Counted from the stretch's first letter, positions 15,873-24,062 are shown. The stretch: 64,000 nucleotides of DNA from Arthrobacter sp. V1I9 (GCF_030817075.1 NZ_JAUSYU010000001.1:434001-498000); one strand, 5' to 3'. Numbers and translations are program-made. The notes: generated by a model not told the origin, from the sequence alone.

Positions 15873-16487
15873 ATGAAAGGCATTTCTCACGACGACATTT
15901 CCGGATCGCACTCCGGCAGGGGCCGGTTTGAGCGTGGCCGCGGCAGGCGCGGACCACACGGACACCGCGGCGGCGGCTTCGGACCGGGTTTCGGAGGCGG
16001 GTCCGGGCCGGGCTTTGGTCCGGGCTTCGGGCCAGGTTTCGGGCGCGGCCCGCGCAGGGCAAGCAGGGGTGACGTGCGCTCCGCCATCCTCTCGCTCCTG
16101 GCCGAAGCGCCCTCAAATGGTTACGGGCTGATAAAGGCGATTGCCGAAAAAACCAGCGGAGCCTGGCGCCCGAGTCCAGGATCGATCTACCCCACACTGC
16201 AGCAGCTGGTGGACGAGGAACTTATCACGGCGCTCAGCGAAGGCCGCGGAACTGAGTTCACGCTTACGGACGCCGGAAGGGCATGGGTGGCAGAGCATGC
16301 TGAGGAACTCGAAAATGCCTGGGACTCCGGACCTGACAGCCCCGACAAGGACTTCCACCAGAGCATCGGGAAGCTGATGGGCGTTATCCACCAGTTCCGT
16401 ACGGGTGTCACTGAAGAACAGCGGGCCGCTGCCATCGTGAAGCTGGACGAAACCCGCCGGGCCCTCTACAAGATCCTGGCTGACTGA
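15873..16487 (+). CDS. PadR-family transcriptional repressor with Gly/Phe-rich N-terminus
   Basis: The product has 204 residues. From about residue 65 it is a PadR winged helix (RSAILSLLAEAPSNGYGLIKAI, then GSIYPTLQQLVDEELITALSEGRGTEFTLTDAGR) with a C-terminal dimerisation helix. The first ~62 residues are unusual: a Gly/Arg/His block (GRGRRGPHGHRGGG) followed by repeated FGPGFG units. This is low-complexity sequence encoded by GC-rich repeats. The operator-like dyad upstream indicates autoregulation. Its stop lies inside a hairpin shared with the convergent amt gene. Confidence 0.9.
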   Translation: MKGISHDDISGSHSGRGRFERGRGRRGPHGHRGGGFGPGFGGGSGPGFGPGFGPGFGRGPRRASRGDVRSAILSLLAEAPSNGYGLIKAIAEKTSGAWRPSPGSIYPTLQQLVDEELITALSEGRGTEFTLTDAGRAWVAEHAEELENAWDSGPDSPDKDFHQSIGKLMGVIHQFRTGVTEEQRAAAIVKLDETRRALYKILAD

Positions 16488-16510
16488 CCTGCAGCCCGCG
16501 GGTCAGTCAG
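16480..16510. terminator. Bidirectional hairpin containing both stop codons
   Basis: CTGACTGACC (16480-16489) pairs with GGTCAGTCAG (16501-16510) around an 11-base loop. The padR stop (16485-16487) and the amt stop (16507-16509) lie in opposite arms, so the palindrome ends both coding sequences. There is no T-run. Confidence 0.6.
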
Positions 16511-17844
16511 GCGAAGGAGTCTTCCTTGGCCTGGCGCCCGGCCGGGTTATGGACTGCGGGGGAGTGGGAAACGGCGGGGGAATGCGGGACTGCCTGGCTG
16601 GCGGGGTTGAAACCGGCACCCATTTCCCCAAAGGCATAGGCGCTCTCGGCGTGCTCGGACAGGTCCACGCCGGCGGTTTCTGCCTCTCGGCTGACGCGGA
16701 ACCCGATGGTTGTGTTGATGGCGCGGCCGATAACCAAGGTCCCGCCACCTGACAGCAGCACCGTGATCACCACAGCCACGGACTGCGCCACAAGCTGCTC
16801 GAAACCGCCGCCATAAAACAAACCGCCGCCCTGGCCGTCCACCGGGAGGGCAATAAAACCGAGTGCCAGGGTCCCAATCAGTCCTGCACCCAGGTGGACC
16901 CCCACCACATCGAGCGAATCATCCAGCCCGAACCGGTACTTCAGGTCCACGAAAACAGCGCAGGCTGCTCCGGCCACCAGGCCCAGACCGATGGCGGCCA
17001 CTGGGCTGATGTTGGCGCAGGACGGAGTGATGGCAACGAGCCCGGCCACCACGCCGGACGCAGCTCCGAGCGAAGTAGGGTGGCCGTGGCGGATCTTTTC
17101 GGTCACCAGCCAGCTGAGCATCGCCGCTGCCGGCGTCACCAGGGTGTTGACCCAAATCAGGCCGGCCTGTTCCGCCGTCGTCGCCGCTCCGCCATTGAAG
17201 CCGAACCACCCGAACCACAGGATGGCCGCACCCAGCATGATGAATGGCACGTTGTGCGGCCGGTGGTTGGGGTCCTTGGCGAAACCGTGGCGCTGACCGA
17301 CGATCAGGGCGAGCACCAGCGCGGCGGTGCCCGAGCTGATTTCCACTACTGCGCCGCCGGCGAAGTCAATGACCTGGCCGAAAATGGCGGTGAGGGCTCC
17401 ATCGGCACTCATCAGGCCGCCGCCCCAGATCATGTAGGCGAGGGGGCAGTAGACCACGGTGACCCACACGGGAACGAACACGGCCCAGGCGCCGAACTTG
17501 GCGCGGTCGGCAATGGCACCGCTGATCAAGGCCACGGTGACGATGGCGAACGTGGCGCTGTACCCGGCCTTGATCAGGTCCGGGGAGCCCAGCAGGTTCT
17601 GGAGTCCGAAGCTGGCGAAGGGATTGCCGAAGACGCCCAGCACGCCGTCGCCTGTGGTCATGGAGTAGCCCCAAAGGATCCAGACCACCCCGACGATCCC
17701 GGCGGAGATGAAGCTCATCATGATCATGTTCAGGGCGGCTTTGGCCCGTGTCATGCCGCCGTAGAAGAGGCCGAGCCCGGGCGTCATCAGCAGTACCATC
17801 GCGGCAGAAATCATGAGCCAGACATGTTGGGCAGTGATCTCCAC
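16507..17844 (-). CDS. amt: Ammonium transporter (Amt family)
   Basis: The product has 445 residues and about 11 membrane segments, and moves ammonium across the membrane. Family motifs seen: MTPGLGLFYGGMTRAKAALNMIMMSF near residue 25, DFAGGAVVEISSGTAALVLALIVG near 150 and WFGFNGGAA near 215. The GTG at 17844 follows AAGGGA by seven bases, and the mature sequence begins 'EITAQHVWLM'; upstream in-frame codons to 18030 are not Amt-like. GlnR-type boxes lie about 110-180 bp upstream, indicating nitrogen control. There is no GlnK/PII gene beside it. Confidence 0.95.
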   Translation of the reverse strand: MEITAQHVWLMISAAMVLLMTPGLGLFYGGMTRAKAALNMIMMSFISAGIVGVVWILWGYSMTTGDGVLGVFGNPFASFGLQNLLGSPDLIKAGYSATFAIVTVALISGAIADRAKFGAWAVFVPVWVTVVYCPLAYMIWGGGLMSADGALTAIFGQVIDFAGGAVVEISSGTAALVLALIVGQRHGFAKDPNHRPHNVPFIMLGAAILWFGWFGFNGGAATTAEQAGLIWVNTLVTPAAAMLSWLVTEKIRHGHPTSLGAASGVVAGLVAITPSCANISPVAAIGLGLVAGAACAVFVDLKYRFGLDDSLDVVGVHLGAGLIGTLALGFIALPVDGQGGGLFYGGGFEQLVAQSVAVVITVLLSGGGTLVIGRAINTTIGFRVSREAETAGVDLSEHAESAYAFGEMGAGFNPASQAVPHSPAVSHSPAVHNPAGRQAKEDSFA

Positions 17845-17951
17845 CTGCGGGTCCCTTCGCGTTGCGCCTCGAAGCGGGGCGCTTTGCTGGCCCTCGCATT
17901 TCCCCCGCCGTCCATCTTTCGGGTTCCGTGTTTCAGGAAGTGGCCGGAAAA

Positions 17952-17967
17952 GTTGCGCTGGTGTTAC
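17952..17967 (-). promoter_or_regulatory. GlnR half-box upstream of amt
   Basis: On the minus strand this reads GTAAC-N6-GCAAC, which matches the actinobacterial GlnR pattern gTnAC-n6-GaAAC at all but one fixed position. It supports the fuller box at 17983-18020. Confidence 0.45.
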
Positions 17968-17982
17968 GGAAGCTGCGGCTCT

Positions 17983-18020
17983 GTGAAGTGCCTGTGTCGG
18001 AAATGTTTCAGCTGTGTAAA
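17983..18020 (-). promoter_or_regulatory. GlnR-like double box upstream of amt
   Basis: On the minus strand it reads TTTAC-N6-GAAAC-N6-GACAC-N6-TTCAC, with the strict 11-bp spacing of GlnR a/b-site pairs. Only the pattern and its place upstream of an ammonium transporter support it. Confidence 0.55.
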
Positions 18021-18122
18021 CGGACCCCATCCAATAGCTGATTTCCCCACTTTTGGAAACGACGAGGCGTCGGGAGCTGTGAAATCCGGGAAGATTGAGC
18101 GGCCGGCAGGCCCTCGGGAGAA

Positions 18123-18917
18123 TCAGAACTGGCGGGCGTTAGCCAGTACAGGAAGCTTGGTGCGCACCTCGTCCACCACCGAGGGATCGATGTCGACGAC
18201 GGCGAGTTCCGGCTTTCCGCCAAGGGCAGCTACCGCTGAGCCCAGGGGAGTGATGACGGCGCTGTGGCCGATGCCCGTGGGCGCCTTTCCCGCCGGGCCT
18301 GCTCCAACGGTCTCTGGGTCGCCCTGGCCGCAGGCCACGACGAAGGTGGTGCTGTCCAAAGCGCGGGCACGCACCAGGAGGTCCCACTGCTCTGCCTTAC
18401 CCTCACCGGCGCCCCAGGAGGCGCAGACAATATTGACCTGAGCGCCGGCGCGGGCATTGGCCGTGAACAGGGCAGGGAAGCGGACGTCGTAACAGGTGGC
18501 CAGGCCAAACACGGTGCCGTTGATTTCGAAAGTGACGGGGTTGGTGCCCGCATCCACGGTTTTGGATTCGGCAAAGCCAAAGGCGTCGAATAGGTGCACC
18601 TTGTCATAGGACGTATCCACTCCTGGGCCGGTGACCAGCAGGGTGTTGCGGACGCGGCCGTCCTTCCCGGGCGTGAACATTCCCGCTACGATCGCAATGT
18701 CCAGTTCCCTGGACAGGGCCCGGACCTTCTCCGCCCACGGGCCGTCCAGGGGTTCTGCGATGTCAGTCAGTGAGTTCCCGAACGCGCGCATGGCGGCCTC
18801 GGGGAACACCACAAGCTCGGCGCCGGCGGCTTTGGCCTCGGCGGCGTAGTCCCGGATCAGCTCCAGGTTGGCGGCAGGGTCTGCACTGCTGATGATTTGG
18901 GCGACTGCCAGACGCAT
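18123..18917 (-). CDS. Carbon-nitrogen hydrolase (nitrilase superfamily amidase)
   Basis: The product has 264 residues and carries the nitrilase-superfamily triad: Glu40 (VVFPEAAM), Lys105 (YDKVHLFD) and Cys141 (GLATCYDVRFP). The sequence around these resembles the deaminated-glutathione amidase/omega-amidase group, but the substrate cannot be fixed by sequence alone. Its ATG overlaps the stop of the preceding DUF2630 gene (TAATG), so the two are translationally coupled. It lies 278 bp upstream of the amt start on the same strand. Confidence 0.92.
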   Translation of the reverse strand: MRLAVAQIISSADPAANLELIRDYAAEAKAAGAELVVFPEAAMRAFGNSLTDIAEPLDGPWAEKVRALSRELDIAIVAGMFTPGKDGRVRNTLLVTGPGVDTSYDKVHLFDAFGFAESKTVDAGTNPVTFEINGTVFGLATCYDVRFPALFTANARAGAQVNIVCASWGAGEGKAEQWDLLVRARALDSTTFVVACGQGDPETVGAGPAGKAPTGIGHSAVITPLGSAVAALGGKPELAVVDIDPSVVDEVRTKLPVLANARQF

Positions 18918-19153
18918 TACTGCTTGTAGCCCTCTACTTCGCTGACGGGCCGGGGCTCGGCCTCGTTGGGGTTTTCACCGGATTCCGCTTTGGCCCTGCG
19001 CTGGCGCAGCAGGTCCCAGGCCTGGTCCAGCCTTTCTTCCACCTGCTGGAGCCGGTCCTGGTCCGGCGCCTGGCCGTCGCCGGCACCATCGCGGAGGGTG
19101 TGTTCCTCCTCCACCAGGGCCTGGATGCGGGCCAAAAGATCTTCGTCGTTCAT
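18917..19153 (-). CDS. DUF2630 family protein
   Basis: The product has 78 residues: DEDLLARIQALVEEEHTLR, then DQDRLQQVEERLDQAWDLLRQRRAK and a polar tail. The helical pair around EEEHTLR and LDQAWDLLRQR is the DUF2630 core, widespread in actinobacteria and of unknown function. It probably forms a coiled coil. Its stop overlaps the start of the amidase by one base (translational coupling). Confidence 0.85.
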   Translation of the reverse strand: MNDEDLLARIQALVEEEHTLRDGAGDGQAPDQDRLQQVEERLDQAWDLLRQRRAKAESGENPNEAEPRPVSEVEGYKQ

Positions 19154-19209
19154 GTCTACCCCTTCCGCCGGAAACTTTTCCCTCAGCGTACGCCTGTACC
19201 ATCAGAATC

Positions 19210-19608
19210 ATGCCCACTGTGCTTGATATGGCAGGTCCAATCCTGGAAATGCTCACCTGGTTGTGCCTGCCCGCCGGGCTGGGATTGCTCTTCTACACAG
19301 GCTTCCTGCGCCGCTTTGTGCACCCGTGGGCAGTGGCCGAAGCCGTGGTGTATTCGGACAACACCGGTGTGGGTTTCCGCTGGTTCGACCGGAAGTACCA
19401 GGTGCACCATGCGCCCATGTCGCCGCACGACATCAAGGACCTGGCTGTGGGGGATACCCTTCCCATCTATTACCACCCCAAGCGGCCCACCCAGTGGCAA
19501 ATGGCGGCTCCGGAAGAAGAAGGCAAGACTGCGGCCGTGCTGGGCCGCTGCCTCACCGGAATTGGTGCGGTTGCGCTTCTTGCGGGATTTGTCCTGCCGA
19601 TGTTTTAA
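19210..19608 (+). CDS. Small membrane protein (132 aa), DUF3592-like
   Basis: Hydrophobic segments lie near residues 8-30 (ILEMLTWLCLPAGLGLLFYTGF) and at the C-terminus (LTGIGAVALLAGFVLPMF), with a ~70-residue soluble loop between (VVYSDNTGVGFRWFDRKYQ, IYYHPKRPTQWQM). The loop pattern of strands ending in YYHPKRP resembles DUF3592 proteins, which have a beta domain between membrane spans. No enzymatic motif is seen. It is transcribed alone, divergent from DUF2630 and convergent with the DUF202 pair. Confidence 0.75.
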   Translation: MPTVLDMAGPILEMLTWLCLPAGLGLLFYTGFLRRFVHPWAVAEAVVYSDNTGVGFRWFDRKYQVHHAPMSPHDIKDLAVGDTLPIYYHPKRPTQWQMAAPEEEGKTAAVLGRCLTGIGAVALLAGFVLPMF

Positions 19609-19622
19609 CGCCGGGACCCGGC

Positions 19623-19961
19623 CTACCAGGCAAGGACCACGGCGATGCCGAGGCCGCCCAACGCAACCCCTGCAGAAGCAGTCCAGAGCACTGCGGTGAT
19701 GTCGGCGTCGACATTTTCCCTGGCGATGCCGCGGGAGCTGGTGCCGTAGCGGCGGCGCTGCGTGAAGTAAATCGCCGCGGCTGCCCCGGCCGAGACGGCG
19801 AACAGGAGCAGGATGGGGAGCCCGTGGACCGGAAGCCAGCGCAGGAAGATCGCACTGACCGTCACCAGGGCCATCATCGTCCTGCCCCAGGCCAGGGCGG
19901 TACGCTCTGGCTGAAGGCCCGGATCCCCGTGGCCGCCGGCAGGGTAGTGGGTGGGCGGCAC
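19623..19961 (-). CDS. DUF202 membrane protein (1)
   Basis: The product has 112 residues. The signature PGLQPERTALAWGRTMMALV near residue 15 is diagnostic of DUF202, and three membrane segments follow. DUF202 proteins are small membrane proteins of unknown function, sometimes found in pairs as here. The start lies four bases after the stop of the upstream DUF202 gene, so both come from one operon. Confidence 0.88.
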   Translation of the reverse strand: MPPTHYPAGGHGDPGLQPERTALAWGRTMMALVTVSAIFLRWLPVHGLPILLLFAVSAGAAAAIYFTQRRRYGTSSRGIARENVDADITAVLWTASAGVALGGLGIAVVLAW

Positions 19962-19965
19962 AGGT

Positions 19966-20370
19966 TCAGCGCCAGAGGATGAAGATCAGCACGACGGCGG
20001 CTGCCAGCGCCCCTGCCCCGGCAAGCAGCGGGACAATGAGCGGCAGCGGCAGCGGTGCCTTGTTGCGCATGCTTCGCTCCACCCGCAGCCACCGCACCGC
20101 AGAACCGGCGCTCAGCTGCATGCCCAACAGGAGCAGCACCACTGCCAGGCCCTTCCGGACAGGCTCCAGGAAAAGGTCCGCGGTGAAGGCCTCGACGGCA
20201 ATGCCGCCGGCCAGGAGCGCCAGGGACGTGCGGATCCAGGCGAGGAAGGTGCGCTCATTCGCGAGCGTGAACCTCGGGTCCGGTTCCTCGCCGCCGGGCA
20301 GCAGCCGTTCGGCGATCTTCCCGCGCGACGGCGGCACGATGGCGCTGTCAGGCTGCTCGCTGTTGGTCAC
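19966..20370 (-). CDS. DUF202 / YidH-family membrane protein (2)
   Basis: The product has 134 residues. It contains DPRFTLANERTFLAWIRTSLALLAGGIAV, the YidH form of the DUF202 signature, and three hydrophobic segments (~50-70, 85-105, 110-133). It starts the two-gene DUF202 operon. Together with its neighbour it gives a six-span unit that could work as a heterodimer; that is inference. The 327-bp region upstream contains no other recognised gene. Confidence 0.88.
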   Translation of the reverse strand: MTNSEQPDSAIVPPSRGKIAERLLPGGEEPDPRFTLANERTFLAWIRTSLALLAGGIAVEAFTADLFLEPVRKGLAVVLLLLGMQLSAGSAVRWLRVERSMRNKAPLPLPLIVPLLAGAGALAAAVVLIFILWR

Positions 20371-20697
20371 CGTGCCAGTTTAGCCACGGGCTTCCTCCGG
20401 GCCCCGCCGTGGTCCGTCTGACCCCAAGGCAACCCCTCTAGCGGGGACCCCAGGCAAACCCATAATGGTTACAATTCCGCCAAAACAATCGCTCACTTTC
20501 ACTTACGGGGGTAAAATTCTGAAGTACCGGATACAAGGAGTTGCCTCGAAAATGGGATCCGGCTCCAAGCCCGCCTGCAGGTACAGGCGGACGATAATAA
20601 AGCGGCAGAAGTGGTTGATAGGTCTCCACGTGCCACGTGATCGGCTAGTGCTGCCTGACATCAAGTAACACGTGCATCGCTAAGCAGGAGCAAGACT
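20371..20697. other. 327-bp intergenic region with three CACGTG hexamers
   Basis: No convincing gene is seen; a 67-codon frame at 20465-20668 is very basic but has no RBS or family. Three CACGTG hexamers occur at 20627-20632, 20634-20639 and 20669-20674, close upstream of the secreted-protein gene. A -35-like TTGATA lies at 20615. The first two hexamers are seven bases apart. They could be operator half-sites. Confidence 0.45.
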
Positions 20698-21216
20698 ATG
20701 AGCATCACTCCTCCAACCCGGCAGCGGCCGCCACTGGCAGCCCGGCTGGCGTTGGTTTCCACTGTTTCTCTGGGACTGGTTGCCGGTCCTATTGTTCTCG
20801 CTGGCCCGGCCAACGCCGCGGCATATCCCAAGAAGGACACGTGTACGGTCGAAGCCAAGAAACCGGACGTACATGAAAAGAAGGGGACCAAAGACTACGG
20901 CAAGGCCGTGAAGGTCGTCTTCAAGTTCAAGATCAGCTGCGACAAGGGCACCCGCGTTCACTTTGACCAGAAACTGTTCAAGGAAACGAAGAAGGGGGAC
21001 GGCAAGCAGATTCGGCCGTACAGCAAGGGCTGGGTGTGGGTCCCGAAGAACAAAGAGATAAAGGTTGAGGTCGACAAGGTATTCCCGGAAAAGAACAAGA
21101 AGCAGATCACCGTTTACCACACCGTCAAGATCGTCTACAAGAACGGCAAGGGCTCTTGGAAGTCCGACTTCGATGAAAGCAAGCATGTAGACGTTAAGTT
21201 CTACGGCTACAGGTAA
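20698..21216 (+). CDS. Secreted lysine-rich protein of unknown function
   Basis: The product has 172 residues. Residues 1-40 are a signal peptide (RQRPPLAARLALVSTVSLGLVAG, then cleavage after PANAAA). The mature part has about 20% lysine and many aromatics (KVVFKFKISCDKGTRVHFDQKLFKETKKGDGKQIRPYSKGW), with one cysteine pair. It looks like an all-beta extracellular domain that could bind a negatively charged partner. No homologous family is recognised. The ATG at 20698 follows AGGAG. A terminator follows. Lysine codons are almost all AAG. Confidence 0.8.
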   Translation: MSITPPTRQRPPLAARLALVSTVSLGLVAGPIVLAGPANAAAYPKKDTCTVEAKKPDVHEKKGTKDYGKAVKVVFKFKISCDKGTRVHFDQKLFKETKKGDGKQIRPYSKGWVWVPKNKEIKVEVDKVFPEKNKKQITVYHTVKIVYKNGKGSWKSDFDESKHVDVKFYGYR

Positions 21217-21258
21217 AGCCGGGTTCCGAAAAGGCCAACCCAGTGATACACGAGAACG

Positions 21259-21294
21259 ACGACGGCACTGCGGTGCTGCCGTCGTTCTTTGTCT
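21259..21294 (+). terminator. Terminator of secreted-protein gene
   Basis: ACGACGGCA (21259-21267) pairs with TGCCGTCGT (21277-21285), followed by TCTTTGTCTT. Confidence 0.75.
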
Positions 21295-21444
21295 TGTGGG
21301 TGGGTTGCAGTGGCCCGGCTACCGCTACGTTGCGCCTGCACTCGGCTTGAGCCCGGACCGGTCCTGAACCAAATAAGCAGGGCGTAACGAAGATGGCCGG
21401 CCACAGCATAAATATGTCTCTTGCCGCTCCGGACCGCGGTATAC

Positions 21445-21456
21445 TAAGCATGCTTA
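21445..21456. promoter_or_regulatory. TAAGCATGCTTA palindrome
   Basis: This perfect 12-bp palindrome lies about 100 bp upstream of the reductase-desaturase operon. It shares the form TAAG-N-AT-N-CTTA with the palindrome at 41011-41022 upstream of another small operon. It is a candidate operator for one unknown regulator. Confidence 0.5.
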
Positions 21457-21557
21457 TTGAAAACGTGGGGGAACCTTCTGCGGACTGCAGCCGTTACTCT
21501 TGAAGTGCGGCTTGGGGGCTTAGCGCCCCCACTACAGCGTGACTGCGGAACGGTCAT

Positions 21558-22703
21558 ATGACGGAGAGAGAGAAATATGGCCCGCGCCGTTTTAGGCTTT
21601 ATCGCATGATCCGGCTACGTCAGCTTGCCCAAGCGGCCTCTGTGCTCACCACGCCTTTGGCGCCGGAGGACATCCTAGCGTTGTTCAACCCCGTCTACTC
21701 TGCGCGGCAGCTTCGCGGTGTGGTCACCCGGGTAGTGCAGGAGACGGCGCAGTCCGCCACCATCTTCTTCCGACCCGGCCGCGGCTGGCACTCCCACCTG
21801 GCAGGCCAGTGGGCGCGCATCGGCGTGGAACTCGACGGCGTCCGCCACTGGCGGTCCTATTCCCTCAGCGCCCCCGCCGGCCAGGATCCCGCGATTACGG
21901 TCACCGATGTTGGCGCAGTCTCCGGCACGCTGGTACGCACCACCCGCCCGGGCGATGTCCTTTTCCTGGCGCCCCCGCAGGGCGACTTCGTGCTCCCGGA
22001 GCACCCCCGGCCCCTCCTGATGGTGACGGCGGGCAGCGGCATTACTCCGGTGATGTCCATGATCCGCACGCTTGTTCCGCGGCGTCCTGATGCCGACGTC
22101 GTGCTGGTCCACTCGGCCCGCACCCCCGGTGACAGCCTCTTCCGCGAAGAACTCGCCGAGCTGGCCGACCAGTTCCCCAACTTCCGCCTAGCCCACTGGT
22201 TTACGGGTGAGCAAGGGCGCATGGACCTGACCAACACCGCGCAACTGGATGAAATCTGCCCGGACTGGAAGGAACGCGCCGCCTACGCCTGCGGTCCGGA
22301 CAGCTTCCTGGACGACGCCGAGGCGCTGTGGAAGCAGGCAGCGCTGACAACGGCGGCACCCGGCTCGGACATCGCGGTTGCCGGCGATCCCGGCAACCTG
22401 ATGATCGAACGCTTCAACACCACCTTCGCCGGCGGTGTTGGGCACGACGGCGGACTGGTCACCTTCGAAGCATCCGACCGTGAGGTGGATGCCGACGGCG
22501 ACACCCCGCTGCTCGACGTCGGCGAGGATGCAGGCGTGCTAATGCCCAGCGGCTGCCGCATGGGCATTTGCCACAGCTGCCTCACGCCCCTCCTGTCCGG
22601 CCAGGTCAGGGACCTTCGCACCGGGGAAGTCCATGGCGAACCCGGCCAACTGATCCAAACGTGTGTCTCGGCAGCCGCCGGACCCGTCAACCTCGAAATC
22701 TGA
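21558..22703 (+). CDS. FAD/NAD(P)H flavodoxin-type reductase with 2Fe-2S domain (desaturase electron donor)
   Basis: The product has 381 residues. Order: a ~50-residue N-terminus; an FAD-binding barrel with RHWRSYSLSAPAG; an NAD-binding domain with LLMVTAGSGITPVMSMI; and a plant-type 2Fe-2S ferredoxin domain with SGCRMGICHSCLTP near residue 335 and a final QTCVSA. This is the arrangement of mycobacterial Rv3230c, which feeds electrons to the DesA3 desaturase encoded next to it. Here too the desaturase follows by 13 bp. The start at 21558 is uncertain; ATG 21606 is an alternative. Confidence 0.92.
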   Translation: MTEREKYGPRRFRLYRMIRLRQLAQAASVLTTPLAPEDILALFNPVYSARQLRGVVTRVVQETAQSATIFFRPGRGWHSHLAGQWARIGVELDGVRHWRSYSLSAPAGQDPAITVTDVGAVSGTLVRTTRPGDVLFLAPPQGDFVLPEHPRPLLMVTAGSGITPVMSMIRTLVPRRPDADVVLVHSARTPGDSLFREELAELADQFPNFRLAHWFTGEQGRMDLTNTAQLDEICPDWKERAAYACGPDSFLDDAEALWKQAALTTAAPGSDIAVAGDPGNLMIERFNTTFAGGVGHDGGLVTFEASDREVDADGDTPLLDVGEDAGVLMPSGCRMGICHSCLTPLLSGQVRDLRTGEVHGEPGQLIQTCVSAAAGPVNLEI

Positions 22704-22716
22704 GGAGCACCACGGT

Positions 22717-23901
22717 ATGTCTGTAATTACACCCAGCAAGTCCACACCCACCGAAGGCAGTTCCACCGGAGGGTCAAGGACGCGCCCCGGAAAGCTGGCA
22801 GAATCCGGCAGTCCAACGGTCCGGCCTCCCGCTGCCGCCCACCTGACCGACGAGCAGGTGGCCGAGCTCGGACGTGAACTCGACGCGATCCGCGACGAGG
22901 TCCTGGCCAAGCGCGGAGCGGAAGACGCCGCCTACATTCGCCGCATGATCAAGATCCAGCGCGGCCTGGAGATTTCCGGCCGTGCCGCCCTGCTGGTCAG
23001 CAAGAACAAGGCTGCCTGGGTCACGGGCACCACGCTGCTGAGCCTCGCGAAGATCCTCGAAAACATGGAGCTGGGCCACAACATCCTGCACGGCCAGTGG
23101 GACTGGATGCGAGATCCGGACATCCACTCCACCACCTGGGAGTGGGACTTCGTCACGCCGTCGCGGTCCTGGCAGCACACGCATAACGACCTGCACCACC
23201 GCTGGACAAACGTGGTGGGCAAGGACAACGACGTCGGATACAACCTCCTCCGCATGGACGAGAACCAGCCGTGGAAGCCCATCAACCTGGCCAACCCGCT
23301 GTTCAACGCCATCCTGGCGCCCGTCTTCGAGTGGGGCATAGCCATCTATGACCTCGAGCTGACCGAGTACAAGGAAGGCACGAAGTCCAAGGAAGCCCTA
23401 CTCAAGGACCTCAAGGCGCTGGGCAAGAAGGTTGTCACGCAGTTCACCAAGGACTACGCTGCCACCCCCGCCGTCGCTATGCTCACCGGCTCCGGCAAGC
23501 AGGCCCTCTACGGAACCTTGGCCGCCAACGCCATCCGCAACGTCTGGGCACACGCGGTCATCTTCTGCGGCCACTTCCCCGAAGGCACCGACACCTTCAC
23601 TGAGGAAATGGTGGAAGGCGAAACCCGCGGTGACTGGTACGTCCGCCAGATGATCGGGTCTGCCAACATCTCCGGTTCCAAGTTCATGCACATCATGACC
23701 GGTAACCTGTCGCACCAGATCGAGCACCACCTGTTCCCGGACCTGCCCTCCAGCCGGTATCCCGAGGTTGCCCCGAAGGTCCGTGAGATCTGCCAGCGCT
23801 ACGGCCTGAAGTACACCACGGGTCCGCTGCTCAAGCAGGTCGGCTCCTCCTGGGCCAAGGTCTTCAAGCTCGCACTTCCGGGCAAGCCGGGCGCGGCCTG
23901 A
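22717..23901 (+). CDS. Acyl-CoA/fatty-acid delta-9 desaturase (DesA3-like)
   Basis: The product has 394 residues and is an integral membrane di-iron desaturase that inserts a cis double bond into stearoyl-type chains. The three histidine boxes are clear: GHNILHGQ, HTHNDLHHRW and HQIEHHLFP. The ATG at 22717 follows GAGGAG by about nine bases. It is the second gene of a two-gene operon with its reductase, homologous in order to Rv3230c-Rv3229c (desA3). Membrane fluidity control is the expected role. A strong hairpin terminator follows. Confidence 0.95.
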   Translation: MSVITPSKSTPTEGSSTGGSRTRPGKLAESGSPTVRPPAAAHLTDEQVAELGRELDAIRDEVLAKRGAEDAAYIRRMIKIQRGLEISGRAALLVSKNKAAWVTGTTLLSLAKILENMELGHNILHGQWDWMRDPDIHSTTWEWDFVTPSRSWQHTHNDLHHRWTNVVGKDNDVGYNLLRMDENQPWKPINLANPLFNAILAPVFEWGIAIYDLELTEYKEGTKSKEALLKDLKALGKKVVTQFTKDYAATPAVAMLTGSGKQALYGTLAANAIRNVWAHAVIFCGHFPEGTDTFTEEMVEGETRGDWYVRQMIGSANISGSKFMHIMTGNLSHQIEHHLFPDLPSSRYPEVAPKVREICQRYGLKYTTGPLLKQVGSSWAKVFKLALPGKPGAA

Positions 23902-23949
23902 TCAAAGCAACAACGCCTGAATTAATTAGCGGCTGATAGTAAAACACCG

Positions 23950-23995
23950 AATGCACCTCCGGTACCGGGAACAACCCCGGCGCCGGAGGTGCATT
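23950..23995 (+). terminator. Terminator of reductase-desaturase operon
   Basis: A perfect 13-bp outer stem (23950-23962 with 23983-23995), continued by an inner CCGGG/CCCGG pair, lies 49 bp after the desaturase stop and runs into TTTCTGTTC. Confidence 0.85.
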
Positions 23996-24011
23996 TCTGT
24001 TCCCCCGCCCC

Positions 24012-24062
24012 GATGCTTTATCACCTTTCGCATACTTTCCCCCGACGCTCTATCACCTTTCG
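24012..24062. repeat. Tandem intergenic repeat, two copies
   Basis: Two 19-bp blocks containing TATCACCTTTCG (24012-24030 and 24044-24062) match at 17 of 19 positions, 32 bp apart start to start. They lie in a 244-bp noncoding stretch and may be part of a genome-wide intergenic repeat. Confidence 0.55.

Larger units (their letters stand above)
21217..21557. other. 341-bp intergenic region: terminator, TAAG palindrome, short hairpin
   Basis: This holds the terminator of the secreted-protein gene, a 12-bp TAAG palindrome (21445-21456) and a hairpin TGGGGGC/GCCCCCA (21513-21531) just upstream of the reductase gene. No gene is seen. Confidence 0.5.

Noticed and set aside
16894..18441. 515-codon open frame antisense to amt
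   Set aside because: Proline/histidine-rich nonsense translation; amt has a clear start, RBS and family match.
20465..20668. 67-codon basic open frame in the gap before the secreted protein
   Set aside because: No RBS, no family, overlaps the operator-like CACGTG boxes.
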